A DNA stretch of 64,000 nt from Paenibacillus xylanivorans (GCF_001280595.1 NZ_LITU01000004.1:1-64000), one strand, 5' to 3'; positions 37,363 through 48,495 are shown, counted from the first letter of the stretch. The notes: generated from the letters alone by a model not told the origin. Numbers and translations: made by a program.

Positions 37363-40300
37363 CCTTTAGTTCCCCCTTTGATTTAAAAGCACTTTTCATG
37401 GACTCTAGAAATTTCTCTACCAGCTCCATCAGTTGCTTGTCCCCAAGCCCTTTGCCTTTGACATGAATAAGCATATGGGGTCCTTGTTCAAATTGTACAC
37501 GTCTTTCGAACTGATTTCCAATGTGCGCAATTTTGGAGAGCTCAAAGGCATGTTCACGGCCTTCGTAGAACTTCACTGTTAGATCGTCACCGCGTTGGGA
37601 AATCGACTCAATGCCGTAGATCTTGCCATAGACTTTCAGTCTGGCCACTGCCAGCAGATTAATCACGGCTTCTGGAAGATCACCGAATCGGTCAACCAAT
37701 TCATCTTCCAGTTCCATCGCATCATCGAAGGAGGCGATAACCGCCACTTTTTTGTAAATCTCAATCTTCTGAATACTGTCATAAATATAATCAGACGGCA
37801 AGTACGCATCGATACTGAGATCCAGCGTTGTATTCCACTGATCGGATGGCACTGGCTCTTCGCCAAGCATCGTAACTTTGCGTTTGTTGATTTCCTCTGC
37901 CAGCATCTGAGAATACAGATCGAATCCGACGGAAGCAATGAAGCCGTGCTGCTCAGCTCCGAGCAGATTTCCCGCGCCGCGGATCGACAAATCGCGCATT
38001 GCGATCTTAAATCCGGAACCCAGTTCGGTGAATTCCTTAATCGATTGCAGACGTTTCTCAGCGACTTCGGTCAGCACTTTATCCCGTTGGTACGTGAAAT
38101 AGGCATACGCAATCCGGTTGGAACGACCTACCCGTCCGCGTAGCTGATACAGCTGGGAGAGCCCCATTTTGTCTGCGTCATGCACGATCAGGGTATTTAC
38201 GTTTGGAATATCCACCCCGGTCTCAATGATGCTTGTGCTGACGAGCACATCATATTCACCATCCAGGAAGTCCAGAATGGTCTTCTCCAGCTCCGTTTCC
38301 GACATCTGGCCATGTCCCACACCAACTCTGGCTTCAGGAACCAACTCAGATATCTCCGCGGCCATCTCCTGAATTCCCTGCACACGGTTATACAGGTAGT
38401 AGACCTGACCGCCGCGAGCCAATTCACGTTCAATAGCTTCGCGAACAAGCGCCTGACTGTGTTCAACAACGTAAGTCTGCACCGGAAAACGATTTTCTGG
38501 CGGTGTCTCGATAACCGACAGATCCCGAACGCCCAACATGGACATGTGAAGGGTACGCGGAATCGGCGTCGCTGTCAGTGTCAGCACGTCCACGTTTGTT
38601 TTCAGCTTTTTCAGTTTTTCCTTGTGTGTTACACCGAAGCGCTGTTCTTCATCTACTATTAACAATCCAAGATCCTTGAAGACCAGATCCTGTGACAATA
38701 ATCGATGAGTACCGATGACGATATCGACGGTACCTGCCTTAATACCTTTGGCCGTCTCATTCTGTTCTTTACGTGAACGGAATCGACTAAGTACATGGAT
38801 GTTGAATGGATAACCGGAGAATCGCTCACGGAACGTTTCATAATGCTGCTGTGCCAAAATGGTTGTAGGGACTAACACAGCAACCTGTTTCCCTTCAATG
38901 GCAGCCTTAAATGCAGCACGAATAGCGACCTCGGTTTTACCGTAACCGACATCTCCACACAATAAACGGTCCATCGGACGATTTTGTTCCATATCCTTCT
39001 TGATTTCTTCGATTGCACGCACCTGATCACGTGTCTCATCATAAGGGAACATGTCCTCGAACTCCTGCTGTTCCGCAGAGTCTTTGTCGAAGCCAAAACC
39101 TTTGGACGTCTGGCGTTCCGCATAAAGCTTGATTAGATCATCAGCAATATCCTGTACAGATGTGCGGACTTTATTTTTAACCCGTGTCCACTCATTGCCG
39201 CCCAGCTTATATATTTTCGGCTCTTTCTCTTCTGAACCGACATATTTCTGAATCAGATCAATCTGCTCAATCGGTACAGACAGTTTGTCTCCACCCGCAT
39301 AGAGAATATGCATGTAGTCCTTGTGAATACCGCCAACCTCAAGTGTGCCGATCCCGAGATACTTACCAATCCCGTGATTCTGGTGAACGACATAATCGCC
39401 CACTTTCAGCTCACTATAGGATTTAATTCGTTCAGCATTGTCCACATTGCGAATCGGTTTGCGCACTTTGCGCTGCTTCTGCGAGAACATCTCGCCTTCG
39501 GTAACGACAGCCAGATGAATAGAGGGCATCTCAAATCCGGTTTGCAAATGGCCAATCAGCATTTCCGGCTCAGGTATATCATAATCCATGAGTACCCGGC
39601 GCATGCGATCGAGTCTTTCCTCACCGTTGGCCAGCATGAGCACCTTAACTCCGGCTTTCTGCCAGCGCTCCATCTCTGCTTTGAGCACGTTCATCTGACC
39701 ATGGAAGTCCTGCATACCGCGGCTGATAAAGTTGAGGATGTTCTGTGGTTGGATATGAGGAACCTGACGCAAAAAGATGGACATAAACAGCGTTTGGAAA
39801 GGACGTTCATATATCAGATCATCCCCATCGGCCGACAGATGCAGATCAGGAAGGGTCTTCCCATTTTGCATCAAATGCAGATTCCACTCCGACTCATCCC
39901 GGTCAAGCTGTTTCGATGTCTCCGCCAGCCTTGCTGGCTCGTCGAGTACAAGCAACGTATCTTCTGGCATGTAGTCGTAAATCGTCTTATTCTCCGGATA
40001 GAGGGGTGAAATATATTTATACATTTCGGAGAAGTACACATGCTCCCGCAGAAGTTCGATCTCGCGATGAATTTCTTCTCGCAGGCGCAGCTTCGCCTGC
40101 CGGTCCGTCATTTTCTCCAACTGTTGGTCAAGCAAAATAACGGCTGCATCCGCAGCCTTCTCCATGCGTTCACGATCTGCAATTAACTCTTTGCACGGCA
40201 GTACCGTAACTTCCTCAATTCGTTCAATGGAACGCTGGTCTGCCGGATCAAATGTCCGAATGGAATCGATCTCATCGTCGAATAATTCCACACGATACGC

Positions 40301-40873
40301 AATGGACGATGTGACTGGATAGAAATCAATAATCCCCCCACGTACACTCATCTCGCCGCGTGACTCTACACGCTCCACGCGTTCATATCCGAGCTTCACC
40401 ATCTCCAACAGGAATGAATCCAGCTCAAGCGTGTTGCCTTGTTTAATTGTAATCTGAGCATTAGCCATCACTTCCGGAAGTGGAACATAGCGCCGTACCC
40501 CGGAAAATGGAATAACAACAACGCCCCTGAATCCCTGGGCGCAACGGACCAACACATCAATACGCTGACCCAATGTTTCCGGACTGGATACCGCAGCTTC
40601 TGCGGCAACAAGTTCGTTGGCAGGATAGAGCAGTACCTGATTGGGTGAAAGCGCTTCCTGTAAATCTTCTGCGATTTTTTGAGCGGAAAACATATTGTGT
40701 GTCACAACGAGCAGGGGTCGGTTCATTTCCTGATGTAGGGCAGCCAGCATAATCTGACGCGCCGATCCGGATAAGCCCGAAACCAATTGCTCCTTCATGC
40801 CGGATGTAATTCCGGACGTAATGGACCCGAAGTCCGGATCTTTGGAAAAAGCCTGTATAAGTGCTTGTAACAA
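37346..40873 (-). CDS. mfd: Transcription-repair coupling factor Mfd
   Basis: Removes RNA polymerase stalled at lesions and recruits UvrA. The 1175-residue protein has the UvrB-like N-terminal module, the RNA polymerase interaction domain ([19 protein letters not shown]), and the RecG-like translocase with [13 protein letters not shown] (Walker A), IVDEEQRFG (DEEQ box) and the downstream [24 protein letters not shown]-terminal domain closes it. The frame opens at a GTG (40882) that overlaps its own ribosome-binding site; the TTG at 40873, 6 nt after AGAGGTG, is the more likely start. Confidence 0.98.
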   Translation of the reverse strand: MLQALIQAFSKDPDFGSITSGITSGMKEQLVSGLSGSARQIMLAALHQEMNRPLLVVTHNMFSAQKIAEDLQEALSPNQVLLYPANELVAAEAAVSSPETLGQRIDVLVRCAQGFRGVVVIPFSGVRRYVPLPEVMANAQITIKQGNTLELDSFLLEMVKLGYERVERVESRGEMSVRGGIIDFYPVTSSIAYRVELFDDEIDSIRTFDPADQRSIERIEEVTVLPCKELIADRERMEKAADAAVILLDQQLEKMTDRQAKLRLREEIHREIELLREHVYFSEMYKYISPLYPENKTIYDYMPEDTLLVLDEPARLAETSKQLDRDESEWNLHLMQNGKTLPDLHLSADGDDLIYERPFQTLFMSIFLRQVPHIQPQNILNFISRGMQDFHGQMNVLKAEMERWQKAGVKVLMLANGEERLDRMRRVLMDYDIPEPEMLIGHLQTGFEMPSIHLAVVTEGEMFSQKQRKVRKPIRNVDNAERIKSYSELKVGDYVVHQNHGIGKYLGIGTLEVGGIHKDYMHILYAGGDKLSVPIEQIDLIQKYVGSEEKEPKIYKLGGNEWTRVKNKVRTSVQDIADDLIKLYAERQTSKGFGFDKDSAEQQEFEDMFPYDETRDQVRAIEEIKKDMEQNRPMDRLLCGDVGYGKTEVAIRAAFKAAIEGKQVAVLVPTTILAQQHYETFRERFSGYPFNIHVLSRFRSRKEQNETAKGIKAGTVDIVIGTHRLLSQDLVFKDLGLLIVDEEQRFGVTHKEKLKKLKTNVDVLTLTATPIPRTLHMSMLGVRDLSVIETPPENRFPVQTYVVEHSQALVREAIERELARGGQVYYLYNRVQGIQEMAAEISELVPEARVGVGHGQMSETELEKTILDFLDGEYDVLVSTSIIETGVDIPNVNTLIVHDADKMGLSQLYQLRGRVGRSNRIAYAYFTYQRDKVLTEVAEKRLQSIKEFTELGSGFKIAMRDLSIRGAGNLLGAEQHGFIASVGFDLYSQMLAEEINKRKVTMLGEEPVPSDQWNTTLDLSIDAYLPSDYIYDSIQKIEIYKKVAVIASFDDAMELEDELVDRFGDLPEAVINLLAVARLKVYGKIYGIESISQRGDDLTVKFYEGREHAFELSKIAHIGNQFERRVQFEQGPHMLIHVKGKGLGDKQLMELVEKFLESMKSAFKSKGELKDVSKV

Positions 40874-41151
40874 AAGGGGCACCTCTCTTATAACTTACTT
40901 GAGTATCTCACGCCTGCGCGCAGGTTTACCATATTAAAATTGGATACAAATTCCTTTTTGTCCTGTTTCATCATAAAGGATTAATCGCTACTTTGCCACA
41001 TCGGTTTGATGTGGCTGAGCGCGAATTTAAACATAGTCAGGTTTCGTTCCAACTGAAAAGAAGCCTCAGCAGGCTGCCAAGGCTATAAAGGTGGAGCGGT
41101 ATTCCGCAGCCGCCATCATCTGTCATAAGTTCTTGCTGCAGTGCGAGATAG

Positions 41152-41382
41152 CTATTGAAGCGGACTCGCAAGCAGACTCAGCTCAGGATTGAATTCCAGA
41201 GCTTCTTTGCAATAATCGCATGTAATCCGGACAGTAATATCGCCACCGGAATTATACGCTATTATATCCCTCCGCTCGTCGGGGGTCAAGAAATGAAAGC
41301 CCAGTTGCGCTTCCGTTATCCGGGCAGAATCGATTCGTCCAATAAAAGTACGGCAATGCCTGCACACATAATTCACTGACAT
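41152..41382 (-). CDS. fin: Anti-sigma-F factor Fin (YabK)
   Basis: A 76-residue zinc-ribbon protein with two cysteine pairs (CRHC near residue 7 and CDYC near 55). Fin of B. subtilis (yabK) lies between pth and mfd exactly as here; it binds RNA polymerase/sigma-F and aids the switch to sigma-G in the forespore. AGGAGG precedes the ATG. The 270 bp between it and mfd hold no supported gene. Confidence 0.92.
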   Translation of the reverse strand: MSVNYVCRHCRTFIGRIDSARITEAQLGFHFLTPDERRDIIAYNSGGDITVRITCDYCKEALEFNPELSLLASPLQ

Positions 41383-41480
41383 GTTTATGCCTCCTGAACA
41401 TGGTTTATACGTTCAGTATGCCCATTAAGACCGAATCGAACCCGAATCTTGATCATTTTTCCAACGTCACTTGCAGCGGT

Positions 41481-42041
41481 TTACCCATTGAACTTGGCCA
41501 TTGTTTGCTCAAACGTATGATCCAAACTATGCTCCAATGCATCACAAGTCTGTTCGATCGTTTGATCGAGCGCTTCCTTTTCATTCTTCATAAATTTCGA
41601 AAGTACATAGTCTACAATGGCATGTCCCGGTTCCGGTCGGGATATTCCCATCCGTACCCGGTTAAACTGCTGTGTACCGGTATGCTGGATAATGGATTTG
41701 ATTCCATTGTGACCACCTGCACTGCCCTGGTATCGCAATCTGACTTTTCCTGTTTCCGTGTCCATGTCGTCATAGACGACAATCAGGTCTTCCAGACTAA
41801 CTTTATAAAAATCCATATAAGCCCTTACCGACTCGCCGGACAGGTTCATAAACGTCATTGGTTTAATCAGCACCGTTTTGACGCCACCAATTACACCTTC
41901 TCCAATCAGCGCCTTGCATTTGCTCTGCGTTATGGAGATATTATGACGATCTGCAAGTCGATCAAGTGCCATAAAGCCGATATTATGACGGGTTTTAGCG
42001 TAGTTCGGGCCTGGATTCCCGAGGCCGACAATCCACTTCAT
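41481..42041 (-). CDS. pth: Peptidyl-tRNA hydrolase
   Basis: Recycles tRNA from prematurely released peptidyl-tRNA; known as SpoVC in B. subtilis. The 186-residue protein has the catalytic histidine in RHNIGFM, the conserved asparagines in GLGNPGPNYA and MTFMNLSG, and the aspartate in VYDDMD. The ATG follows GGAGGG. The neighbouring ctc gene of B. subtilis is not present. Confidence 0.97.
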   Translation of the reverse strand: MKWIVGLGNPGPNYAKTRHNIGFMALDRLADRHNISITQSKCKALIGEGVIGGVKTVLIKPMTFMNLSGESVRAYMDFYKVSLEDLIVVYDDMDTETGKVRLRYQGSAGGHNGIKSIIQHTGTQQFNRVRMGISRPEPGHAIVDYVLSKFMKNEKEALDQTIEQTCDALEHSLDHTFEQTMAKFNG

Positions 42042-42180
42042 CTTGTTCCCTCCTTCGGATCAGCCTAAGGTGAAGCATAGACTTCGATTGTTATATTTCA
42101 TATAATATCAACAAAGTGAAGTTCCTGTTTACGGTCATTTTCACAGCTTTTATTCATCAACCCAGGAAGGTGAGCGGGTT

Positions 42181-42381
42181 TTGCGCGAAGACAACGGACA
42201 ACTGACTCAACATAGCGATTTTATCTATCATCTGGAATATCACGTACCTGTACAGGTATATGACCGCGACACCCATATTGAGATCGGACTAATCACACGT
42301 TTCGATAATCAATTTGTCGAAATTGCCGACACTCTTTTTCATCGGCGACGGTTCCGTTTTATCTCCCGCCCCGGATACTGA
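42181..42381 (+). CDS. Small protein of unknown function on the plus strand
   Basis: A 66-residue protein starting at a TTG 7-8 nt after a strong AGGAAGGTGAG. It reads as a compact beta-rich polypeptide with an acidic middle (YDRDTHIEIGLITRFDNQFVEI) and a basic Arg-rich end (HRRRFRFISRPGY). I do not recognise the family; the IGLITRF segment suggests a small barrel. It is one of only three plus-strand genes in the window and sits divergent from pth and convergent with prs. Confidence 0.65.
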   Translation: MREDNGQLTQHSDFIYHLEYHVPVQVYDRDTHIEIGLITRFDNQFVEIADTLFHRRRFRFISRPGY

Positions 42382-42426
42382 AATTCGGCAGGCACTGTTT
42401 CACTTCTCATATAACGGCACGCCGAC

Positions 42427-42466
42427 AGGGGTTACATTTTCCGTTGATCCGGAAAACGTAACCCCT
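42427..42466. terminator. Long perfect-stem hairpin between the small gene and prs
   Basis: AGGGGTTAC (42427-42435) then TTTTCCG (42437-42443) pair with CGGAAAA (42450-42456) and GTAACCCCT (42458-42466), giving about 16 bp with one internal A-C mismatch. No T-run follows on either strand. It separates two converging genes, so it probably protects or ends both transcripts. Confidence 0.6.
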
Positions 42467-42488
42467 CTACTACTTTATGCAGACATCC

Positions 42489-43442
42489 TTATTCAATTTC
42501 AAACAACTTGCTGATTGACAATTCCTCATGAACCCGGATAATGGCTTCTCCGAGCAAAGGTGCTACAGACAACACTGTAAGTTTGCTTGTCGGGTTAGCG
42601 TGCGTAATCGGAATGGTATCCGTTACGATGACTTCCTTCAGCGGTGCATTCTCCAAGCGTTCCATCGCAGGTCCGGACAATACCGGGTGAGTACAGCAAG
42701 CGTATACTTCCTTCACGCCGCCTTCCATCAGAGCATTCGCTCCCAGTACAATCGTTCCCGCTGTATCAATGATGTCATCGATCAGAATTGCTGTTTTACC
42801 TTCGATGTTACCGATAATGTTCATCACTTCGCTGACGTTCGGCTCTGGACGACGTTTATCGATAATTGCGAGAGGTGCATTCAGGAAGTCCGCCAGTTTC
42901 CGAGCGCGCACTACGCCGCCGTGGTCAGGTGATACAACAACCGGATTTTCGATCTGTTTCGAGCGGAAATATTGAGCCAAAATCGGCACGCCGAGCAGAT
43001 GATCGACTGGAATGTCGAAGAATCCCTGAATCTGCATTGCATGCAAGTCCATCGCAATTACACGGGTTGCACCCGCTTTTTCGATCAGATTGGCAACCAG
43101 TTTGGCTGTAATCGGGTCACGCGAACGGGCCTTGCGGTCCTGTCTGGCATAACCATAGTACGGAATGACGACGTTAATCGTCTTGGCAGATGCCCGTTTA
43201 AGCGCATCAATCATAACGAGCATTTCCATCAGGTTGTCATTAACCGGCAAGCAAGTAGACTGCACGATATAGACGTGACAGCCCCGAACACTCTCAGAGA
43301 GTTTCACTTGGATCTCACCATCACTGAAGCTGGTCGTGTGAGATTCACCCATAGGAATTCCGATATAATCAGCAATTTGATGGGCAAGCTTGGGGTTAGA
43401 ATTGCAAGTAAATATTTTTAATTTCGAATCAAAATAAGTCAT
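42489..43442 (-). CDS. prs: Ribose-phosphate pyrophosphokinase
   Basis: Makes PRPP from ribose 5-phosphate and ATP for nucleotides, His, Trp and NAD. The 317-residue protein has PRPP-binding [17 protein letters not shown] and the catalytic flexible loop region [19 protein letters not shown]. It follows glmU as in B. subtilis. Several PRPP users are nearby (purR, hpt, nadC). Confidence 0.98.
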   Translation of the reverse strand: MTYFDSKLKIFTCNSNPKLAHQIADYIGIPMGESHTTSFSDGEIQVKLSESVRGCHVYIVQSTCLPVNDNLMEMLVMIDALKRASAKTINVVIPYYGYARQDRKARSRDPITAKLVANLIEKAGATRVIAMDLHAMQIQGFFDIPVDHLLGVPILAQYFRSKQIENPVVVSPDHGGVVRARKLADFLNAPLAIIDKRRPEPNVSEVMNIIGNIEGKTAILIDDIIDTAGTIVLGANALMEGGVKEVYACCTHPVLSGPAMERLENAPLKEVIVTDTIPITHANPTSKLTVLSVAPLLGEAIIRVHEELSISKLFEIE

Positions 43443-43543
43443 AAAATAAAAACCCTCCGTGCTGGTTCATTGGAATCTATAAGCGTCTGCGACATGTCGG
43501 CACCCCCCGATGTTCGGAAGGCAATTCTTAATATCAATACCCC

Positions 43544-44944
43544 TTATTCGGGTTTGGCATTTTGTTTCTTGGCTTTGGCACGACCGCGAATTTTCTCCGC
43601 ATACCCAGGTTTGTTCTCCTGGCGTGGGCGGGCAATCGCAAGATCGTTGTCGGGAACAGAATGGGTAACGGTAGAGCCCGCAACAACATATGCGCCTTTT
43701 CCTACCGTGACAGGTGCAATCAGATTGACATTGCTGCCTACGAACGCATCGTCTTCAATCGTCGTTACAGCTTTATTATATCCATCATAATTCACCGTTA
43801 TTGCCCCGCATCCAACATTTACGTTTTTCCCAACTTTAGCATCCCCAATATAACTGAGATGAGATACTTTGGAGCCTTCATCAATTGTAGCATTTTTCAC
43901 TTCAACAAAGTCACCAATTTTTACGTTGCGGCCCAGTTTGGTGCCTGGACGCAAATAAGCAAATGGACCTACGGTTGCTTCTGATCCAACCTCAGCCTGT
44001 GACAGTACAGAATGTTTGATTGTAACCCCATCCTGAATGATACTATCTTCGATATCTGCCTGCGGACCAATATGGCATGCTTCACCAATGGTAGTCATAC
44101 CTTTGAGTATGGTACCCGGATACAATACCGTATCTGATCCAATGGTAACATCCGCCCCGATATATGTCGATGCCGGATCGATGATCGTAACACCGTTCAA
44201 CATATGTCTTACCGCCAAACGTTCACGCATGAACGCTTCTGCTTGTGAAAGAGCAAGCCGATCGTTAACCCCGATGGATTCCGCAATGTCATCTGACATA
44301 TAGGCTTCTACCACTTCTCCATCATTACGGAAAATACCAACGACGTCAGTGAGATAATACTCTCCCTGCGCATTCTGGTTCGTCACTTTCTCCAATGCAG
44401 CGAACAACTTGGCATTATCGAAGCAGTACGTACCTGTGTTGATTTCATTCACAGCGTCTTCCTGCTCCGTGCAATCCTTCTGTTCCACAATACGCTGTAC
44501 AGAACCATCTTCTCCTCGAATGACGCGGCCGTACCCTTTGGGATTATCGAGTTCAGCTGTGAGTACCGTTGCTGCTGCTCCGCGACTCTCATGAAGCTTC
44601 ATCAGTCCTTCCAGCGTCTCGCTGGTCACAAGTGGTGTATCTCCACAGACAACAATGGTTGACCCTGATTCACTGCCAAGTAGGGATTTAACCTGTTTTA
44701 CCGCATGTCCTGTTCCCAATTGTTCGGCCTGAAGCACGTACTCTGCTCTGGAACCCAAAAATGACTGCACCGCTTCGGCACCGTGGCCGACCACGACGAC
44801 GCTGCGTTCAACGCCTGCGCGAAGAGCTGCATCCAGCACGTGACCCACCATCGGTTTACCGCATACGGGATGCAGTACCTTGTACAATTTCGATTTCATC
44901 CGTTTGCCTTGTCCTGCTGCAAGAACGATTGCCATTCTTTTCAA
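43544..44944 (-). CDS. glmU: Bifunctional GlcNAc-1-phosphate uridyltransferase / glucosamine-1-phosphate acetyltransferase
   Basis: Makes UDP-GlcNAc for peptidoglycan. The N-terminal pyrophosphorylase carries [19 protein letters not shown] (residues about 8-27), and the C-terminal left-handed beta helix has hexapeptide repeats from about 260 on ([22 protein letters not shown]). The TTG at 44944 lies 8 nt after AGGAGGT and is preferred over the ATG at 44935. It precedes prs in transcription. Confidence 0.97.
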   Translation of the reverse strand: MKRMAIVLAAGQGKRMKSKLYKVLHPVCGKPMVGHVLDAALRAGVERSVVVVGHGAEAVQSFLGSRAEYVLQAEQLGTGHAVKQVKSLLGSESGSTIVVCGDTPLVTSETLEGLMKLHESRGAAATVLTAELDNPKGYGRVIRGEDGSVQRIVEQKDCTEQEDAVNEINTGTYCFDNAKLFAALEKVTNQNAQGEYYLTDVVGIFRNDGEVVEAYMSDDIAESIGVNDRLALSQAEAFMRERLAVRHMLNGVTIIDPASTYIGADVTIGSDTVLYPGTILKGMTTIGEACHIGPQADIEDSIIQDGVTIKHSVLSQAEVGSEATVGPFAYLRPGTKLGRNVKIGDFVEVKNATIDEGSKVSHLSYIGDAKVGKNVNVGCGAITVNYDGYNKAVTTIEDDAFVGSNVNLIAPVTVGKGAYVVAGSTVTHSVPDNDLAIARPRQENKPGYAEKIRGRAKAKKQNAKPE

Positions 44945-45269
44945 AATTTACGACCTCCTGTTCTGAAAAACCCATCGTTTGACCTTACCTGTATATATCC
45001 GATGAGTAACGTTCAGCCGGCTTTTGCCGGTCTTGTTCATCGCCTGCTGTCTCTGTAATCACGCGTAACAGCGGACACCAACAAATCGTGACCTATATGT
45101 ATACGCCGTGTACCTGCGAGCTTAACCGAATCCCATGATTCCTAAGATGCCGCCCTGTTACCAAGCGCACGCTGCGCTTTTTGTTCTTTCAACATTTTGC
45201 AACATTCAAGCTGCGAAAATGCTCCTCTGTGAATAAACTCAATACTGAATATATCTTATTCCGGTCAAA
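44945..45269. other. glmU upstream region
   Basis: About 325 bp between the spoVG terminator and glmU. It should hold the glmU-prs promoter. The only clear structure is a small hairpin CCGG-CTTTTG-CCGG near 45008-45021. No gene is supported. Confidence 0.5.
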
Positions 45270-45304
45270 AAGAAAAGAGAGCCATAAGACATGGCTCTCT
45301 TTTC
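45270..45304 (-). terminator. Intrinsic terminator of spoVG
   Basis: AAAAGAGAGCCAT (45273-45285) and ATGGCTCTCTTTT (45291-45303) form a perfect 13-bp stem with a 5-nt loop. On the minus strand it continues into TTTTCTTTTT. Confidence 0.92.
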
Positions 45305-45325
45305 CTTCGAACCCCAATAATGTTC

Positions 45326-45610
45326 TCAGGCACCTTCTTCAATGACTTCTTCCTCAGTTGCTGCGCGATCATACTCAGTCAAAACAGCTGCTTGAATCTT
45401 CTCGCGAGTACCGGAAGAGATCGGGTGGGCGATATCACGGAATTCTCCGTCAGGAGTCCGCTTGCTCGGCATAGCAACAAACATTCCGTTATTGCCATCG
45501 ATGACGCGAATGTCATGAACGACGAATTCGTTATCGATGGTAATGGATGCGATAGCCTTCATTCTCCCCTCAGAGTTAACACGGCGGAGTCTGACATCCG
45601 TAATTTGCAT
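45326..45610 (-). CDS. spoVG: Septation/regulatory RNA-binding protein SpoVG
   Basis: A 94-residue nucleic-acid-binding protein with the conserved N-terminus [20 protein letters not shown] and [19 protein letters not shown]. It acts in asymmetric septation and, in other Firmicutes, in capsule and virulence gene control. The ATG at 45610 follows AAGGTGGTG by 9 nt; the GTG at 45625 is less likely. The upstream region is AT-rich and holds a consensus 0A box. Confidence 0.96.
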   Translation of the reverse strand: MQITDVRLRRVNSEGRMKAIASITIDNEFVVHDIRVIDGNNGMFVAMPSKRTPDGEFRDIAHPISSGTREKIQAAVLTEYDRAATEEEVIEEGA

Positions 45611-45734
45611 GTGTGTGTTCACCACCTTTTTCCATCAGAACTTGGTGTATAATTCCACACAGCCTATACGAACTCCTTCTTTTTATAACCACAAAAATGT
45701 CCTAATTTCAGGAATTTTTTTATTTAATACACAA

Positions 45735-45741
45735 TTCGACA
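45735..45741 (-). promoter_or_regulatory. Consensus Spo0A box before spoVG
   Basis: TGTCGAA on the minus strand (45741-45735) matches the 7-bp 0A box exactly, 125 bp before the spoVG ATG. B. subtilis spoVG is driven by sigma-H and repressed by AbrB; direct Spo0A control here is only suggested. No clear sigma-H box pair was found. Confidence 0.45.
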
Positions 45742-45798
45742 ACGTTAGTGCCAGGTCGATGAAAAAGAACCTTTCCCGACATGTAATTCGTCATGGTT

Positions 45799-46626
45799 CT
45801 ACAGGTCGAAATAGTTGCCAGGCTTGACGGAGATGTGTCTGCTCTTCGCATCAACCGCCGTCAGCTTTGCCAGAGATATGTAATCCGTCAGCAGTCGTTC
45901 TTCCGAATCAACCGAACCAGATTCTACTAATACGCCTACCCCGGCCACTGTTGCATTAAACTCGGCCAATAGGTCGATCATCCCTTGCACGGTTCCCCCG
46001 GCTTTCATAAAATCATCTACAATAAGCACTCTGGAGTGCTCACGCATTGCCCTGCGAGATAGGGACATGGTATGTAGGCTTTTATGGGACCCGGATACAT
46101 AATTGATACTTACGGCCGATCCTTCCGTAGCCTGATGGTCCCTGCGCACGAGCACAACAGGCAGGTTAAGCTGGGCTCCGGTCGCATAAGCAAGCGGAAT
46201 CCCTTTAGTCTCGACCGTCATCACCACATCAATATCCATATTGCCAAAGGCCGTTGCAAAAATCTTGCCGGCTTCATTCATCAATGCGGGCTGTCCAAGC
46301 AGGTCGGACATGTACAGGTATTCACCAGGGAGTATCCGATCTGGCTGCGCGAGCTGGGTAGAAAGTCGTTCTGCAAAAGCCAGTGCCAGTTCCCTGGACA
46401 CCTTTGGAATCCACTTTACTCCCCCGGCTGCTCCAGCCAGTGTATGCAGTTCTCCCGAACCACCTTCTTCGAACACTTCCTTGATAATCGCCAAATCTTC
46501 ACTGATCGACGACTTCGCAGCTCCATAGCGTTCGGCAAATGTAGTCAACGGAATAACCGTATGCGGTCTAGACAATAAGTACTGCGTCATTTCAACCAGC
46601 CTTGCGCTTCGTTTTAATTTCTTCAC
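45799..46626 (-). CDS. purR: Purine operon repressor PurR
   Basis: PRPP-responsive regulator of purine genes. An N-terminal winged helix (about residues 1-72) is followed by a phosphoribosyltransferase-like domain with the PRPP motif VLIVDDFMKAGGT (about residue 200). Length 275 is typical. A sequence resembling a PurBox (ATTATTCGG on the minus strand, near 46665) lies about 40 bp upstream, which would fit autoregulation, but the second inverted box is unclear. The yabJ gene that follows purR in B. subtilis is absent. Confidence 0.96.
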   Translation of the reverse strand: MKKLKRSARLVEMTQYLLSRPHTVIPLTTFAERYGAAKSSISEDLAIIKEVFEEGGSGELHTLAGAAGGVKWIPKVSRELALAFAERLSTQLAQPDRILPGEYLYMSDLLGQPALMNEAGKIFATAFGNMDIDVVMTVETKGIPLAYATGAQLNLPVVLVRRDHQATEGSAVSINYVSGSHKSLHTMSLSRRAMREHSRVLIVDDFMKAGGTVQGMIDLLAEFNATVAGVGVLVESGSVDSEERLLTDYISLAKLTAVDAKSRHISVKPGNYFDL

Positions 46627-46724
46627 AGAGATCCATCCTCACGATCACGGAAAACATCCAAATCCGAATAATTATTTAAAAATATACCACCTTTATACGT
46701 GTTTGTACATTATAAAAGCGAATT

Positions 46725-47588
46725 TTAAGTTAGCATACGTACAGCATACACTTCTTTACAGAAGCCTCGTAGTCCATTGTAGATCCGGGCAACTTTGGAC
46801 TCCTTGGAGACCAGCCCAAACACGGTTGGACCACTACCTGACATTAATACTCCGTCTGCTCCGAGCCGAATCATGGCATCTTTCAGATGCTGGACTTCCG
46901 GATACAGCTTCAATGTTACGTCTTCAAGAACATTCCCCATCTGTCCGCACACTTCGGTAAAGGATTGGTTGCGAATGGCCTGCTCCATTTTGGCAGCACT
47001 CGGATGTCGAACAATCTTGTCGCTGCGGAAACGTCCATATACGTCGGCTGTGGACACATTAATCGGCGGCTTGGCTAAGATCACCCAGCATTGCGGGGGA
47101 TTGGGCATCGGTGTGAGCTTCTCCCCGCGGCCTGTGGCGAGTGCTGTTCCACCTGTAATGCAAAAAGGCACATCAGAGCCCAGTTCGGCTCCGAGCTCCT
47201 GCAGCTCTTGATCCGGGATGTTGAGACGCCAGAGGCGATTCAATCCACGGAGCGTTGCTGCTGCATCACTACTGCCACCAGCAAGTCCAGCGGCCACCGG
47301 GATTTTTTTGTCCAGATGAATATGAACTCCGGTTCTCACGTCATAACGCTCTTTAATGAGCCTGGCTGCCTGAAAAGCCAAGTTCTTCTCATCCAGGGGA
47401 ATATATCCCGCCTGACTGGAGATAAAGATCGTGTCACGAGGAAGCTCAGACATCTCCAGTCGATCGGCAAGATCAACCATCGTCATGATCATCTCAACTT
47501 CGTGAAATCCATCTCTTCTTTTATGTAAAACGTCTAGCATCAAATTGATTTTAGCAGGCGCTTTTTCGTAAATTTTCAAGGCGTTCAC
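46725..47588 (-). CDS. ispE: 4-diphosphocytidyl-2-C-methyl-D-erythritol kinase
   Basis: GHMP kinase of the non-mevalonate isoprenoid pathway. The 287-residue protein carries [13 protein letters not shown] near the N-terminus, the ATP loop [20 protein letters not shown] (about residue 95) and the C-terminal [11 protein letters not shown]. It starts with GTG at 47588 after AGGTGAGG. Between sspF and purR, the conserved position. Confidence 0.97.
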   Translation of the reverse strand: MNALKIYEKAPAKINLMLDVLHKRRDGFHEVEMIMTMVDLADRLEMSELPRDTIFISSQAGYIPLDEKNLAFQAARLIKERYDVRTGVHIHLDKKIPVAAGLAGGSSDAAATLRGLNRLWRLNIPDQELQELGAELGSDVPFCITGGTALATGRGEKLTPMPNPPQCWVILAKPPINVSTADVYGRFRSDKIVRHPSAAKMEQAIRNQSFTEVCGQMGNVLEDVTLKLYPEVQHLKDAMIRLGADGVLMSGSGPTVFGLVSKESKVARIYNGLRGFCKEVYAVRMLT

Positions 47589-47671
47589 CCGTCCTCACCT
47601 TTTCCCTAAGACAACTTAACATATTATATCAAAATGGGGCTGTCAAGTCATTTCTATTCCGCATCCATGGG

Positions 47672-47708
47672 GAAAAAGCGAGGTCATTCCTGCCGGATTG
47701 CCCCGCTC
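47672..47708 (-). terminator. Terminator of sspF
   Basis: On the minus strand AGCGGGG (47707-47701) pairs with CCTCGCT (47683-47677), with one G-U, and ends in five T's. Confidence 0.65.
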
Positions 47709-47728
47709 TCCAAACCGATTGAACCGGA

Positions 47729-47905
47729 TTATGATTTGCGTGCCGCTTCTTCCGCAAGTTGAATGGCCCGTTTCACCATATTGCCAGCATCCTTTGCTTT
47801 GATCCCGCCCCAACCTTCCTGCTGAACGGTATCATAGAACCCCAGGTCTTTTGCCAGTTCATTCTTGAGTTCATCCGACATTACACTTCTTCTTCTCCGG
47901 CTCAT
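47729..47905 (-). CDS. sspF: Minor alpha/beta-type small acid-soluble spore protein (SspF-like)
   Basis: A 58-residue DNA-binding spore protein. It begins [18 protein letters not shown], then [20 protein letters not shown] and [15 protein letters not shown], the SspF pattern. GGAGGAGG lies 7 nt before the ATG at 47905. It occupies the place of sspF between veg and ispE. In B. subtilis it is a forespore (sigma-G) gene; I list no promoter because none of the candidates was clear. Confidence 0.93.
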   Translation of the reverse strand: MSRRRRSVMSDELKNELAKDLGFYDTVQQEGWGGIKAKDAGNMVKRAIQLAEEAARKS

Positions 47906-48103
47906 GGATCATCCTCCTCCAAAATGTTCATTCATGATAAGTCCATTCGTATCCGGGACTATTTGCCCCCAGGCCAAGCTCATTCCTTTGATCTACCCCA
48001 GGAAAATGCCTTAAACCTGTCCAAATAGTATGCCGCTTCTTCCCCAGACTCATTCCTGATCATATATGGCTTCCCCTTGAATCAAGGGTGACTTCCAAAA
48101 AAA

Positions 48104-48138
48104 TAAAAAAAGCGACTCTGCCCAAAGGGCAGAATCGC
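48104..48138 (-). terminator. Intrinsic terminator of veg
   Basis: On the minus strand GCGATTCTGCCC and GGGCAGAGTCGC form a 12-bp stem (one G-T) with a 3-nt loop, followed by a run of seven T's or more (48111-48104). Confidence 0.93.
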
Positions 48139-48150
48139 GTAAATCGATAC

Positions 48151-48426
48151 TTACGTCTCCATGTAGGAGCTATGCGTCTGGCTGCCTGGATCAAATACCA
48201 TGACTTCCACCGATTCCGTAAGTATATCAGCATAACTGTAGGATACTCGCTTGAAAGTTTCTTGCTCCTCATCAAGCTTGACAATAAAAACAGAAGGGTA
48301 CGTTTCTTCCAATACACCCGTACGCTCAATGGTCTTACGGCGGCCACCATTAGCCCGCAGCATAATTTTCTGACCAATATGTGCATCGAGATTGCGTTTG
48401 ATATCCAATAGCGTATTTTTAGCCAT
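48151..48426 (-). CDS. veg: Veg protein
   Basis: A 91-residue protein of the Veg family (DUF1021) with [20 protein letters not shown] and [20 protein letters not shown]. In B. subtilis it is expressed very strongly in growth and stimulates biofilm formation by acting on SinR. Two consensus promoters stand in tandem upstream. The 200 bp between its terminator and sspF hold no other gene that I can support. Confidence 0.96.
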   Translation of the reverse strand: MAKNTLLDIKRNLDAHIGQKIMLRANGGRRKTIERTGVLEETYPSVFIVKLDEEQETFKRVSYSYADILTESVEVMVFDPGSQTHSSYMET

Positions 48427-48453
48427 TGTCGACGACCACCTCTTTTCTTGTCC

Positions 48454-48482
48454 ATTATACCGGATTTTACAGTCATTGTCAA
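48454..48482 (-). promoter_or_regulatory. Proximal veg promoter, full consensus
   Basis: On the minus strand TTGACA (48482-48477) and TATAAT (48459-48454) are 17 bp apart, a perfect sigma-A promoter. Transcription would start about 20 nt before the AGAGGTGG ribosome-binding site of veg. Confidence 0.92.
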
Positions 48483-48495
48483 ATCAAAACTAATT

